This document shows positions 12,801-22,849 of a stretch of DNA of 64,000 nt, in pieces (the first letter of the stretch is position 1; every line of letters begins with the position of its first letter). A model generated the notes under the pieces. It was not told the DNA's origin, did no database searches, and saw only the letters and a list, made by a program, of their open reading frames with translations. Origin of the DNA: Cryptomeria japonica (Eukaryota; Streptophyta; Pinopsida; Cupressales; Cupressaceae); NCBI RefSeq assembly GCF_030272615.1, contig NC_081406.1, forward strand, positions 395,396,439-395,460,438. The letters are read 5' to 3'. Both the position numbers and the translations under genes were made by a program.

Positions 12801-13050
12801 AGTAACTATATTCTGTGACAATACTAGTCCCATTAACATTTCAAAGAATCTTGTTATGCACTCTAAGACAAAGCACATCTCTATCAAATATCATTATCTT
12901 AGAGAAGAAGCTCAAGAGAAGAAAGTGGTGTTGGAGTATGTTAGCACAAAGGAACAAATAGCAGATATCTTCACCAAGCCACTGCCAAGGGACAATTTTG
13001 AGTATCTCAGAAGTAAGTTAGGGGTCCTACCCCTATCTTCTACTCACTGA
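9801..13050 (+). pseudogene. Copia pol: protease, integrase, RT, RNase H, with stops
   Basis: One frame holds every domain. Protease is WIIDSGCSHHMTG (about 9999-10040). GAG-pre-integrase WHKRFCHVN and integrase cover about 10380-11200, with D in VHTDLCGPM, D in RFDRGGEF and E in NGIAERRNRS. RT is 11540-12240, with KARLVCKGYAQ, QMDVKSAFLNG and FVDDII (usual Copia YVDDI). RNase H is 12487-13000, with YIDADLAGN, STAEAEY, FCDN and KHISIKYHYLREE, ending in DIFTKPLPR. Premature stops: TGA 10237, TGA 10492, TAG 10501, TAG 11032, TGA 12457. The natural stop is at 13048-13050. No frameshift occurs within pol, so decay here is by point mutation. Confidence 0.95.
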
Positions 13051-13282
13051 CAGAGTTTAGTTAAAGTATCAATTCGATGAATCTACATAATATTATGTGT
13101 GGATTGGTGCTTATTTACACACTTTAGGATGTTTTCTAAAGGTGTGTAGGAAACAAATATAGGGAACAGTAATTGAAGACTTAATGCTCTGACTGAGACT
13201 GAGTTGACACATAACAACAAGGAATTCACTTCTCAGGGAAAGAAATCATGTTTTGGTTCTTTTACTTTTTGGCATTGTTGTC

Positions 13283-13411
13283 AAAGGGGGAGAAGACTAT
13301 TGTATGGGGGAGAAGTCTGATGACAGGGGGAGAGCATTTCAGAATCTCACAACAATCTGAATCCATTAGGTCAAATCAATTGGTTTTGCCATCAATGCCA
13401 AAGGGGGAGAT
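13283..13411 (+). promoter_or_regulatory. Polypurine tract array before the 3' LTR
   Basis: AAAGGGGGAG-like runs at about 13283, 13304, 13324 and 13401. The last one directly precedes the LTR at 13412 and should be the functional tract. Multiple tracts are a known Sirevirus trait. Confidence 0.85.
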
Positions 13412-14949
13412 TCTTGGCATTATAACAGACAAGGGGAGATTCTTGGCATTTCAATAAGGATATTGAGAAGGTTGTTGATGATTATGGATATAACTGATTA
13501 CAGATGTTTACTATCTTAATATTATTATTTTGTCATTGATGTCAAGAAATTGATTTTCTAATTCAGTATGATGTTGCCATATCTTAAGAAGTATGATTTG
13601 ATGAGTATAAAGATGTCGGTAAAAGACACAGAAAGAATGTGATGAATAAGGCAAGAAATAAGTTATTCAATGGACAACTATTACCGAGTTAGACAATGAT
13701 GAGATCATGATGTTTAGATTGTTTTGATATCCTACATATGTTGTTGATTGTAAGGTTAATACCATACTATGTTACCGAGCAAAGAACCTAGTCGGTAAAC
13801 CCTAAGGAACCTAGTTGGTAAACTATAAGGTTATCGCTATCGGTTAATGAAGGCGGAAGGTCTACCGAGTGAAGTTTAGTATTTACCGAATTGCAACCGA
13901 GCTGTAATAGAATGCATTAAATGATTAAAAGCATTATTTAATGAAGGAAGCTGATGAGCTAGAATTGATTAAATGATTGGTATGCCATGCATGAAGTTTG
14001 TTAAGGATCTATGGTAAAGGAAAATCAGCAGAAAGATCTACAGCTCAGATTGAACCGCAATACCTTAGCACAAGTTCCAAGAAATGTATGCAAGTTCCAA
14101 GACGAGGTAAAACATTTTAAGATTGAAGGATACATTGAACTTGGTCAAGTTTGAATATCCAATGGCTATGATTGATCATGGGATATGTGATCAAGGAGAT
14201 TCAGTGGTTAGCAAATTGTTTAATCAAACTATTGATAAACAATGCATGTGGGCAAGTGTACGCACAAGGATGCTACATAGTGATTACCGAGCATAGAAGC
14301 TTGAAGACCTGTTTGATTAATAGAGTATAGAGCCCAGCAGAGGGACAAGATAAGTCCTATGACTAGATTGTATTGAGCAAATAAGAATCTTCTTTAGCAT
14401 TTTAGATGCAAAGTTGCAGATATATTTTTATTACTATTATTTTGTGAAGTGATAGAAAATCTCTTAACCGAGTGGACTTAACAGTCTTATTTGTAAAACC
14501 CTCTAGCAAGGTGACATTCTGATTGAGTGTTTGAAACCCTTTAACAAGGTCACCTCTAACAAGGTGAAGATCCTAATAGATCTGAGGGAAATCCGTTAAC
14601 TGGGTCACATCTAGCAATGTGTTTGTAATCTTTAACAGGATTTGCTTTTAACTGAGCATACTCTAGAAGAGTATATTTCTTAGTGGGTCCGAAATCCCAC
14701 AATGGTTTTTCCCTATTTGGGTTTCCACGTTAAATCTAGTGTTATGAGTGTTATGATGTTTATATGCTAATGAGTTTGCATGTTTAGCAGTTTTGGTTAT
14801 ATTGCTGAAGTATATGTTACCGAGGTTGAATCTGTTGTTTTTATGGAAGATTAAGTTTGTATGATTCACCCCCCCCTCTCATCTTGTTAGTGATTGGCAT
14901 CTGTACTTACATTAAGTATCAGAACTATCAGTTGGTATCAGAGCTATCA
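13412..14949 (+). repeat. 3' LTR of the Sirevirus-like Copia
   Basis: Begins TCTTGGCATTATAAC and ends GAGCTATCA. The 29-bp start extension (13412-13440) and the 19-bp end extension with a primer-site copy (14931-14949) are both shared with the 5' LTR. It differs from the 5' LTR by scattered substitutions, an extra short segment near 13868 and loss of the TATA-like box. The first bases read TC instead of TG. Confidence 0.95.
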
Positions 14950-14954
14950 ATGTG

Positions 14955-15440
14955 GTTGGTACATAATAAATTGAGATGATATGGTAAAGGAATATGCTTC
15001 TTTTTAGGAGAAATTAAGACCACCCCTGCCCCCGATCCTGTACGCCACTTAGAGTCATCAAAGTACAATTTGCAAGTCTCATCAACCTCAATGGAAAGAA
15101 TGTATTCATCAGGGGAAGACTCTAAATTAGGTAGGGAGAAGGGTGAAGGAGCATCAACTAAATGATCAGTCAACGCTTGACCCTTTATTGCCTTTTGTGA
15201 GACAAACTTAAGTTCAAACTCGATCAACATCATAACCCACTTAGCTAAGCGTCTGAAAAGATCAGTTTTAGAGAAAAGATGTTTAAGAGGATCAAATTTA
15301 ATGATAACATGAATCTCAACATTCAAGAGATAATGCCTCAACTTTTGGTTGCAAAGACTAAAGCAAGGCACTATCTCTCTATCATAGAATATCGGACTTT
15401 GTAATCGAGTAGAGTGCAACTTATGTAATAAACCAGGCAT
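14955..15440 (-). pseudogene. Gypsy RNase H, first half
   Basis: Carries the RT-RNase H connection (DLFRRLAKWVMMLIEFELKF) and the RNase H opening (KLYFDDSKWRTGSGAGVVLI, then YHLNLLCTN). The frame runs straight into the Copia insertion at 14949; the partner half is at 7050-7274. The motif after YFD reads DS where most relatives have GS. Confidence 0.85.
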
Positions 15441-15460
15441 TCTCTACCATCCTTATCATA

Positions 15461-16465
15461 TTATGCCAATAAGGTTGGAAGAGCTTGAGTAGAAGTAGCA
15501 GTGTATAGAAGAAAAGGCTTAGTAGGATCAATAGGTTGAATAATAGGAGGATTGGCCAAATAGGTTTTTAGGTCTTCAAATGCTTGACAACAATCCTCAT
15601 TCCATTGGAAAGTGATATTATTCTTAAGCAATTGTATGAAAGGAAAGGTTTGATCTGCAACTTGAGAGATGAACCTACAAATATCTTGGATCTTTCCTTG
15701 TAAACTTTTTAATTGAAAAATATTCTTAGGAGGTGGCATGTTAACAATAACATCTATCTTTTTTGTATCCACCTCAACGCCATGATATGAAACTATGAAT
15801 CCTAATAGCTTTCTACTATCTACACCAAACACACATTTTCAGGGATTCAAACACATGTTATACTTTCAAATTCTCTCAAAGATTTGACGAAGGATCTTAA
15901 CATGATCTGTATGAAGTACATATTTAGCTAAGATATCATCAATGTAGTCTTCTAAGGTCTTATGCATATAATCATGGAAAACGAGAGTCATAGCACGCTG
16001 ATAGGTTGCGCCTGCATTTTTCAATCCAAAAGGCATCACAATCCAACAAAATGTACCCCAAGGAGTTGTGCAAGAAATTTTATATTGATCCTGAGGATTG
16101 ATGAAAATTTGATTATATCCTGAGAAACCATCCATAAAGGATAGTAAAGCATGCCCTTCTACCGAATCTACTATCATATCAATATTTGAGAGGAGAAAAT
16201 CATCTTTTAAAGAGGCCTTGTTCAAATCATGAAAATCAGTACACATCCTAATCTTGTTTTCAGCTTTAGCCACCACTACAATGTTTGAAATCCATGGGGA
16301 ATAATCGATAGGACAAATGAATCCAACATCCAACAATTTTTCAATCTCAACTTTAACAAGTAATGCCACTTTAGGGTGAATATTTTGAATCTTTTGCTTC
16401 ACAGGTTTAGCATCAGGAATTAGGACAATGTTATGAGTGACAATCTTAAGATCTACACCAAGCAT
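15461..16465 (-). pseudogene. Gypsy reverse transcriptase (Tat-like)
   Basis: Two joined frames. 16465-15866 holds the RT palm and fingers: IRMCTDFHDLNKA, LSFMDGFSGYNQI with the first catalytic Asp, TPWGTFCWIVMPFGLKNAGATYQRAM, and YIDDILAK with the Asp pair. 15832-15461 holds the thumb and connection (LGFIVSYHGVEVDTKKI, FQLKSLQGKIQ, FQWNEDCCQAFEDLK). The catalytic residues are present, but a stop separates the two pieces. Confidence 0.9.
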
Positions 16466-16654
16466 GTCAGACTATATCCAAGCAAAGATCTCAGGAAATT
16501 CATGTACCAACTCAGCATATTGTTTTTGATCTTCTTCGTCAAGGCATTTCCCTATCTTGATGATCTTATCTTCAACACAAGGATCCATCTTGATATCAAT
16601 GATGTCATTTATTAGGAGATTACTTTTTTGAGGAGCATCTCTCAATTAAGAAAA

Positions 16655-17170
16655 TTATTTAACTATCCCATCGTTATTTCTTTCCTTCCTGAAGTAAGCT
16701 TCGACATTTAAAAAATAGGGAAAACTACGATTGTGGTGATAGCGAGGAAGGTTGTCATAAGATCCAAAGAATTCAGCCAAGGAATCATTGGTAGAAAAAA
16801 CATCCAAAGCAAAGACACAAGAAGGGTCAAAGTCAATATACTCTGGATATTTTAATGAGAGAGAAGCAAAAATGACATTAACACTAATAGATGGTCTCTT
16901 AGAGGCTTTAGTACGCTTGAAAGGATCATAACCAAGCCCAAATGTCATATCATGAAAGTTGTTTTCCAAGGGAACTTTAATCCCTTGTTCTTGAGCACCA
17001 CATCCATTTCCATTATATCCACACCTAGCTAGGATGTGAAAACCAGGACCATAAAGGTTAGTCATTTTTGAAGAAGAAGGAGGATTTTCAAAAAGTGAAG
17101 GATCAAAATCCTTTAAACCAAAAATTAAGGGAGATGAAATCTGAGAAGCCACCACAAAGTTATTACTCAA
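16655..17170 (-). pseudogene. Gypsy spacer with G-patch-like motif
   Basis: A glycine-rich ILARCGYNGNGCGAQEQGI segment at about 16970-17040 resembles the G-patch (D111) found between protease and RT in Tat/Athila-type Gypsy elements. The rest is low in recognisable motifs. The frame ends before RT at 16655 with a short broken linker (16466-16654). Confidence 0.6.
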
Positions 17171-17188
17171 TGGACTAGATAAAGTAGA

Positions 17189-17900
17189 TTATTTTTTTGG
17201 TTCTTCTTCTTCTTTCTTCTTTTCGACTTTAGGTTCTCTAGGGGGAATTCTGTATTCCCCTATGAAAGTAGGATTGAAATCAAGGGATCCCCAATCATCT
17301 TCTGCAAGAATCTTTTTAGGAGAGAAAGTATTCCCAATCATAGAGTCAGGATGAGAAGATTCTTCCTCAATAACCTTAAGTCCACTTGAGGAAGCATCAG
17401 GGATCGATCCATGTATAGGAGACATGTTTGATGAACCAATCACACCAATCAGAGTAGAAGCTTTAGAGGAATTGTCTAATATAGTTGGGGAAGAATTGAT
17501 TGAAGGGATTTAGAACTTGATGTTTGTAAACAAGCCTAAAATCTCATGTCTCCTAACAAGGTGTATGTTGTATTGTTGTGAATGAATTTGATTTTCCTAT
17601 GCAATGTAGAGGAAACAACTTGCATGCTATGAATCCAAGGTCTTCCTAGGAACAATTTGTATGTCAATTATCCTGACATAACATGGATAGCAGTAGGTAA
17701 AGTAACATGACCTACCTTAACAGGTAAGGTGATGATACCTAGTGAAGATTCAACAAAATTATCAAAGCCACAGATAGTGAGAGAATCAGTCTTAATTAGA
17801 GATGTATCAACATTGATCTTATGCAACAAGTTAATGCTATAAACATTAAGGCCAAAACCATTGTCCACTAATGTTCATCTTATCACGCTATAATTTATGA
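17189..17900 (-). pseudogene. Gypsy protease and following linker
   Basis: The frame at 17868-17668 opens MDNGFGLNVYSI, a DNG-type aspartic protease signature. The SLTICGFDN and GIITLPVKVGHVTLPTAIHV strands follow, then LFLGRPWIHSMQVVSS after a stop. 17443-17189 is a Pro/Glu/Lys-rich linker that ends in a poly-acidic and Lys run. Confidence 0.75.
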
Positions 17901-17926
17901 TAACCACAATCATTAAAGGGATCATA

Positions 17927-18761
17927 TTAGTGTTGCATTTCACTAGAAGGCAACTCATCTTGTGTAAACACAATTTGAGCCTTAGGTGATGTAATAAAGT
18001 GAATCAAGGAAGCCATATTATTATATGTCACTATGGGTGGGACATTCAATGTTTTCAAGGCATCTTGTAGCATTCCATTATGAGCTGAGGAAGTTTGAAG
18101 CAAATCCCAAAGGGATATCTTGGTAGGAGTAGCTTTAAGTTGTTCGACAAGATCATATTCCTTACCAAGAGTTTGTGAAATACAAGGTGCTTGAGGAAGA
18201 ATGAGTTGAGGATCAGGTAGAGGAGTTGGAACAACCAGAGGAGGGTTAGGTTTCCTATTGTTTCTTGTGTTATAGGTATGGGCAACTGCATTATAACTCT
18301 CCTTAGTAAGTTGTCTAGCATAGCTATAAGGACTATTAGTGGGATTCCTTCCTAGAACCGTAATGATAGGCTTGTTTAAGGTGCTAAAGGAATCATGAAC
18401 ATATCCACTTTGAACCGCGAAAAAAGGTTGATTAGGAAGGGGTGAAGTTGGAGAAGGACAAACACCTTGTACAACAAAAAGTGGTTTGCTATGTTCATTC
18501 ATTGATCATGTTGATTAACTTTTTAGATGCATTATTCTTGTTTGAAAATTTAGGCAAAGACATAAAGTCATCAAGGTCATCATCCAATAATTCATGGTCA
18601 TAGTGATTGAAAGGATTATGTTTGGATTCAAAAGGAGACCTAACATCATAGAGGGAATCATGGGAGTCAATTATGTTGCTAGATCTAGTGGAGGAGTTGA
18701 TAGGAATATACCCATGAGAGAGATCATTCAACTTATCTTTCTCATCACCATGAAATGGCAT
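17927..18761 (-). pseudogene. Gypsy gag C-terminal region, short and knuckle-less
   Basis: Two overlapping frames. The recognisable part, at about 17960-18170, is YDLVEQLKATPTKISLWDLL followed by LKTLNVPPIVTYNN and FTQDELP, the conserved block upstream of the protease in Tat-like Gypsy elements. No capsid domain or CCHC knuckle is visible, and only about 1.2 kb separates the LTR from the protease, so much of gag is missing or unrecognisable. Confidence 0.65.
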
Positions 18762-19119
18762 AGTAACAAGGTTGATAAATTTTTTGGCAAAATGAGGGTT
18801 TAGAAGGCTTAGGGTTCAAAAAATCATCTAGAGCTTCATCTAATTCATCCTAACTAAACTCATAATCAACAAAATTGGATACATCATCAAAAGCATGAAC
18901 TTCTTGCAAATAAAAATATGACATTTAAAAATGAAAATTGCATGAAACTTAAACACACAACGCAAGGAAAATGAAAGAAACCTATATTATTATTTTTTTC
19001 TTTTTCTCTTTTTCTATTTTTTTTTATGTTTTGAAAGAAAATGAAGTAAACTAGATCTAGATCCAACAATGCAATGTAATGAAAATGAAATTCGATTCAC
19101 GTCGAGTTCACCAAAGATG
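18762..19119 (-). promoter_or_regulatory. Gypsy leader with candidate primer-binding site
   Basis: On the minus strand, TGGTGAACTCGACGTGAATC begins at about 19113, seven bases after the proposed LTR end at 19120. It looks like a primer site, but I could not assign the tRNA. The rest of the leader is AT-rich, with a T-rich run near 18988-19024. Confidence 0.5.
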
Positions 19120-20604
19120 TGTTGGGAAAAATGTGAGACTAAGTATGGAAACCCTAATCCCACTCTCATACACACTCATGGAATTCAAAAGAGACTAGGG
19201 AGGTAACACATGTTGGCTACTTCTTATTAGAAAGATAGAGTCATGGATTACCTCTTAGGTTTTCTATTCCTTTTTTGTAAACGAGAGAGGAATGATGCAA
19301 AATGCAATCTAACCTAGAAAGCAAATACAAAAGAAAACCCTAATCTGAGAATGCAGATCAAAGAAAAACTGATACACTACTAAAAAGTACAGATGAAAAG
19401 GCAAAATAAGAGGTGCACCTATGTCTAAAATCTAAGCATAAACATTTAGGAATAGGGTGCTAAGCCACTGTCCCGATTATACAATTATGGAGCTGCAACT
19501 GAGAGGAGGGATTCTGAGATCTATGAGTTGTTGTCCTACCAAGTTTTGCTGATAGAGGAAAGGACCACAGCACCATGCCCCTATCCTTGATAGGTTTTCT
19601 ACACTTCTAAATTTTCTGGGTGATGTAGATGCCTGTTCCAGACCTGTACCTACTTCTAGATTCCTATTTTTGTACCTATAATCTTAAAAGGGAAGGTTTG
19701 GGGTGGCTATATAGGGTTTTTTCATAGTCAAACCCCCATGTTGGTGTTTTCCACCTCCACAAATAGCCAATAATGTACTGAAAAATGTGTGTGCAATAAC
19801 CTTGTGTATATGCAAGATCGTAAGAATGAAAGTAAACAACCTAGAGCAACCCTAAAGAGTAAACCCTAATTGCTTATAATTGACAAAGTAAATTCTCTAA
19901 ATCCATAATGCAAAGTGATCTAAAGCATGAATATGAATCGAAATGAAGCTTATGCAAAGATATGAAAACAACATGAAACCATACCCAACCCCAAGGGAGA
20001 GGTACAAGCCAATTCTCAGTCGGTGATCTCCTATTGCTCTTCTACATCTTCAAAATCCCCCAATCGATAAAATGATGCTTGATGAATGTTTGATGGATGA
20101 ATGGTGAATGTTGTTTAAGACTCCAAAGATCTACTCTTTCGCTGCAAAGAAGGCTCCAATACTACAAAAACCTATTCTTAGATCCTTAGAAGAAGACCCT
20201 TCAAATGAAGAAAGAGAGCTCTTAAGTATGAAACCCTAGATCTTAATTTCATGTTTAGGATGACCTAGGATATGATGATATTAGAGTGCATCCCAAATTT
20301 ACAGCTGATTTCAAGGTGTTTTAATATGTGAAATCAGGCCTAAATAGTCAAAATAAGACATAATTAGGGTTTATGATTAAATGATTCATTGGAGGAATAA
20401 TATGAAAAGGGGAACACTTAGGATAAAGGGCCCAACTTTTTAATGTGTAAAGTGATGAGACATAACCTTAGATTTAATTAAATTAATTGATTAAATTCTT
20501 AAAGGGGAATGAGAAACGTAAGATGCAAAACACACTAAGGCAGGTGCTAACCTAAGTATGAAATTGTACCACCCTAGCAAGGGTGTACAATTTATGACAC
20601 TACA
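19120..20604 (-). repeat. 5' LTR of the Tat-like Gypsy element
   Basis: In element orientation it begins TGTAGTGTCATAAATTG (right edge 20604) and ends in CCCAACA at 19120, giving 1485 bp. The first 337 bp match the left LTR at 146-473. The end is placed from the TG/CA rule and the primer site, so it is less certain than the start. Confidence 0.7.
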
Positions 20605-21388
20605 GTATCTAACTTGATTCACTTCCGTTTTGAATTCCCTATGCTTGAGGTTAAACAGACTTTTCAGTCACTTATTTCAATGTTTATCCTGAACAAATTA
20701 TTTTACCATGATTTTCATTCCTTGAATCTCCTATCCTTTTGATTTGCTCATGCCAACCTACCCCTTTTGATTAACAGGTCAAGATTTGATTGGAGAGTAG
20801 CCTTTATGTATGTTTTTCATATGATAGCTATTCAAGTCGCGAGGAGATGTCCCTCTACTCGAGACTCACTAAAACTCCATCATCTATGTTGCCCAGTGCC
20901 AAGATGACATCTCGATCATCGAAGTGGTCACTGCATAGAATGCATGTTCTTTTACTTAGGGCTCGCTGAGGTCAGAAAAACACTCTCGTTGAGTTCCAAG
21001 CGGTCCCACCTCAACACTATTACAACTTAACCATACTCGACACTCACTCAAATTAAAAGAAAAATTTTGTCGGGGATCGAGCTCTAGGTTTACATAGGAA
21101 AACTCAAGACTTGACCAAGTTGAAAAGAAACCCTGACTGAGAAGCGAGTTTCAATTCACGGTAGTTCCATGTCACCATATCTCAAAAAATCATAATCCTT
21201 TTGAAAATATGTTGACTCCTCGATATATTACCGACTGATCCTTGTAGGCAAGGGGTTTGGGGTTGGTTTCTAAATGATACTAGCCACTCCAAATTATAAC
21301 TTTATCCTGCAAATGATTGGGGTAACAAGTGAACAAACAAAAATGACACACCCGCCAAATCTGATTTAAAATTTATTGGAGCTTTGAT
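20605..21388. other. Unassigned stretch between elements
   Basis: No supported coding frame. Contains repeated CTCGA/TCGAGACTCACT-type motifs between 20840 and 21060, and somewhat more CpG than its surroundings. Possibly a degraded LTR. Confidence 0.3.
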
Positions 21389-21868
21389 GTTCTTTTAATG
21401 AAATCCAAATTGGGGCTAACAAGGTGAAAGTTCAAAATCAACACATCAGAAGAACAATTCTAGAAGGCCTCCGGTAAGGTAGCCTAATGCTCATAAGTTC
21501 TATGGTAAGTGTTTTGCTTGCAATAAATTTGGTCATATGGATAGTCAATGCAAAAATAGGATGAATAATAATGATCCATCTTTCTCGGGTCAATGTTTCA
21601 AATGCAATAAGTATGATCATAAGTCAAATGAATGTATAAGTATGATGAATAACTTTCCAAATAGAAGAAATGTCATATGTTATGCATGTGGTCGATTTGG
21701 ACATGTTGCTAATCAATGTAGATCAAGAGGAAATCAAGGGAACTTTAGGCCTAGACAAGGAAATGTGGTATGCTACAGTTGCAATAAACTTGGTCACATT
21801 GTAAGATTCTGCAGAAGTAGAAATGCCTTTCACCTTGTTTGCCCCAATTTGGATTTCATTAAAAGAAC
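21389..21868. repeat. 42-bp inverted repeat bracketing zinc-knuckle unit 1
   Basis: 21389-21430 and 21827-21868 are reverse complements with one mismatch. The right arm lies exactly at the junction between the two tandem units and inserts a non-knuckle peptide there. Confidence 0.9.
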
Positions 21869-22363
21869 AATTCTAGAAGGCCTCCAGTAAGGCAACCTAA
21901 TGCTCATAATTTCTATGATAACTATTTTGTTTGCAATAAATTTGGTCATATGGATAGTCAATGCAAAAATAGGATGAATAATAATGGTCCATCTTTCTCC
22001 GATCAATGTTTCAAATGCAATAAGTATGATCATAAGTCAAATGAATGTATAAGTATGATGAATAACTTTCTAAATAGAAGAAATGTCAGATGTTATGCAT
22101 GTGGTAGATTTGGACACGTTTCTAATTAGTGTAGATCTAGAGGAAATCAAGGGAACTTTAGGCCTAGAAAAGGAAATGTGGTATGCTACAGTTGTAATAA
22201 ATCCGGTCACATTGTAAGATTTTGCAGAAGCAGAAATGTAAACAATATCAGGAAAGGTCTAGAAGACAAGAACAAGAATGTTAAGGCATATGATAAGGGA
22301 AAAGTGAAAGTTGAAAGAGATCAGAGATCAAATGAAGAAGACATGGGTGAAGAAGAGCGATAA
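21389..22363 (+). pseudogene. Gag-like fragment with tandem CCHC zinc knuckles
   Basis: Two 413-bp tandem units (starting about 21451 and 21864), each coding four CX2CX4HX4C knuckles. Unit 1 has CFACNKFGHMDSQC, CFKCNKYDHKSNEC, CYACGRFGHVANQC and CYSCNKLGHIVRFC. Unit 2 keeps the same order but loses the first Cys of knuckle 1 (Tyr) and has a TAG in knuckle 3. After unit 2 comes a Lys/Glu-rich tail to 22363. CCHC knuckles bind RNA in retroelement Gag, and host proteins of the CNBP type also have arrays, so either origin is possible. No capsid domain precedes it. Confidence 0.7.
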
Positions 22364-22849
22364 TAATGTAGGGAGTTGGTGCGCACTTGATTCTGGTGTT
22401 GGAACTTCATCCAGTAACTAAGGTAAGACATTCGACCTTGGGAGAAGTTTTCATAAAAATATTATAAACCCCCTATTTGAGATCTATGCCTGATTTTGGT
22501 AGGTTGCAGAAGTTGTATTTGATGATTATTAATCTATTGAAAGGATTTTCAGAAGTTCCTCAAGGTTTGCCAAAGATTTTTGTGGAGAAAGTCTGTGCAT
22601 ACAAAGTACATCAAGAAGTATTAGGGAAAAGTGCATTTTTTTATACCCAAGAGTTAGGTATGCAAAAGATAAAAGTTGACTTAATCACTTCATTTCTCAC
22701 TTTGCATTCGAAGCGACGGTGTTTGAGTGAGCTCTAAGAGAAGATTTCAACAAGTTCAAAGCAAGAAGGCGATTCGACAAGGAACCCTAATCTGGTTGTC
22801 AAGGTATTTATCGATGAAACCTTTCAAGTTTGAAGTTTGAATTTATTAA
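22364..22849 (+). other. Unassigned sequence after the zinc-knuckle fragment
   Basis: A partly open frame (22477-22737) has no family motif I recognise. It may be the remaining body of the same retroelement, or the truncated left end of element D. I saw no LTR or primer site here. Confidence 0.3.

Larger units (their letters stand above)
7280..14949 (+). mobile_element. Complete Sirevirus-like Ty1/Copia retrotransposon
   Basis: LTRs are 7280-8801 (1522 bp) and 13412-14949 (1538 bp), the iMet primer site is 8804-8815, gag-pol is 8867-13050, and four AAAGGGGGAG-like tracts precede the 3' LTR. The TSD is exact. Domain order gag, protease, integrase, RT, RNase H is Copia. The repeated G-rich tracts with the phrase GCCATCAATGCCAAAGGGGGAG are typical of Sireviruses. 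No envelope-like frame was found. The coding region carries one frameshift and five premature stops, so it is not autonomous now. It interrupts the Tat-like Gypsy RNase H gene. Confidence 0.95.
7275..14954. repeat. Target-site duplication ATGTG flanking the Sirevirus-like Copia
   Basis: ATGTG occurs at 7275-7279 and 14950-14954, directly outside TG...CA ends. Removing the insert and one copy makes the Gypsy RNase H reading frame continuous. Confidence 0.95.
1..20604 (-). mobile_element. Tat-like Ty3/Gypsy element, split by later insertions
   Basis: A minus-strand Gypsy retrotransposon, read right to left: 5' LTR 19120-20604, primer site near 19102-19113, gag remnant, protease, G-patch, RT, RNase H, integrase down to about 5830, then a PPT at 474-488 and the 3' LTR at 1-473. 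A Sirevirus-like Copia (7280-14949) sits inside RNase H, and a PMD-bearing segment lies between about 850 and 5790. That the left LTR and the right body are one element is inferred from the matching LTR ends (146-473 with 20268-20604), the PPT and the strand. Positions 1-145 do not match the right LTR by eye, so the left LTR could belong to a relative. The outer TSD cannot be tested because the left end is outside the window. DNG-type protease plus G-patch points to the Tat/Athila branch. Confidence 0.7.
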
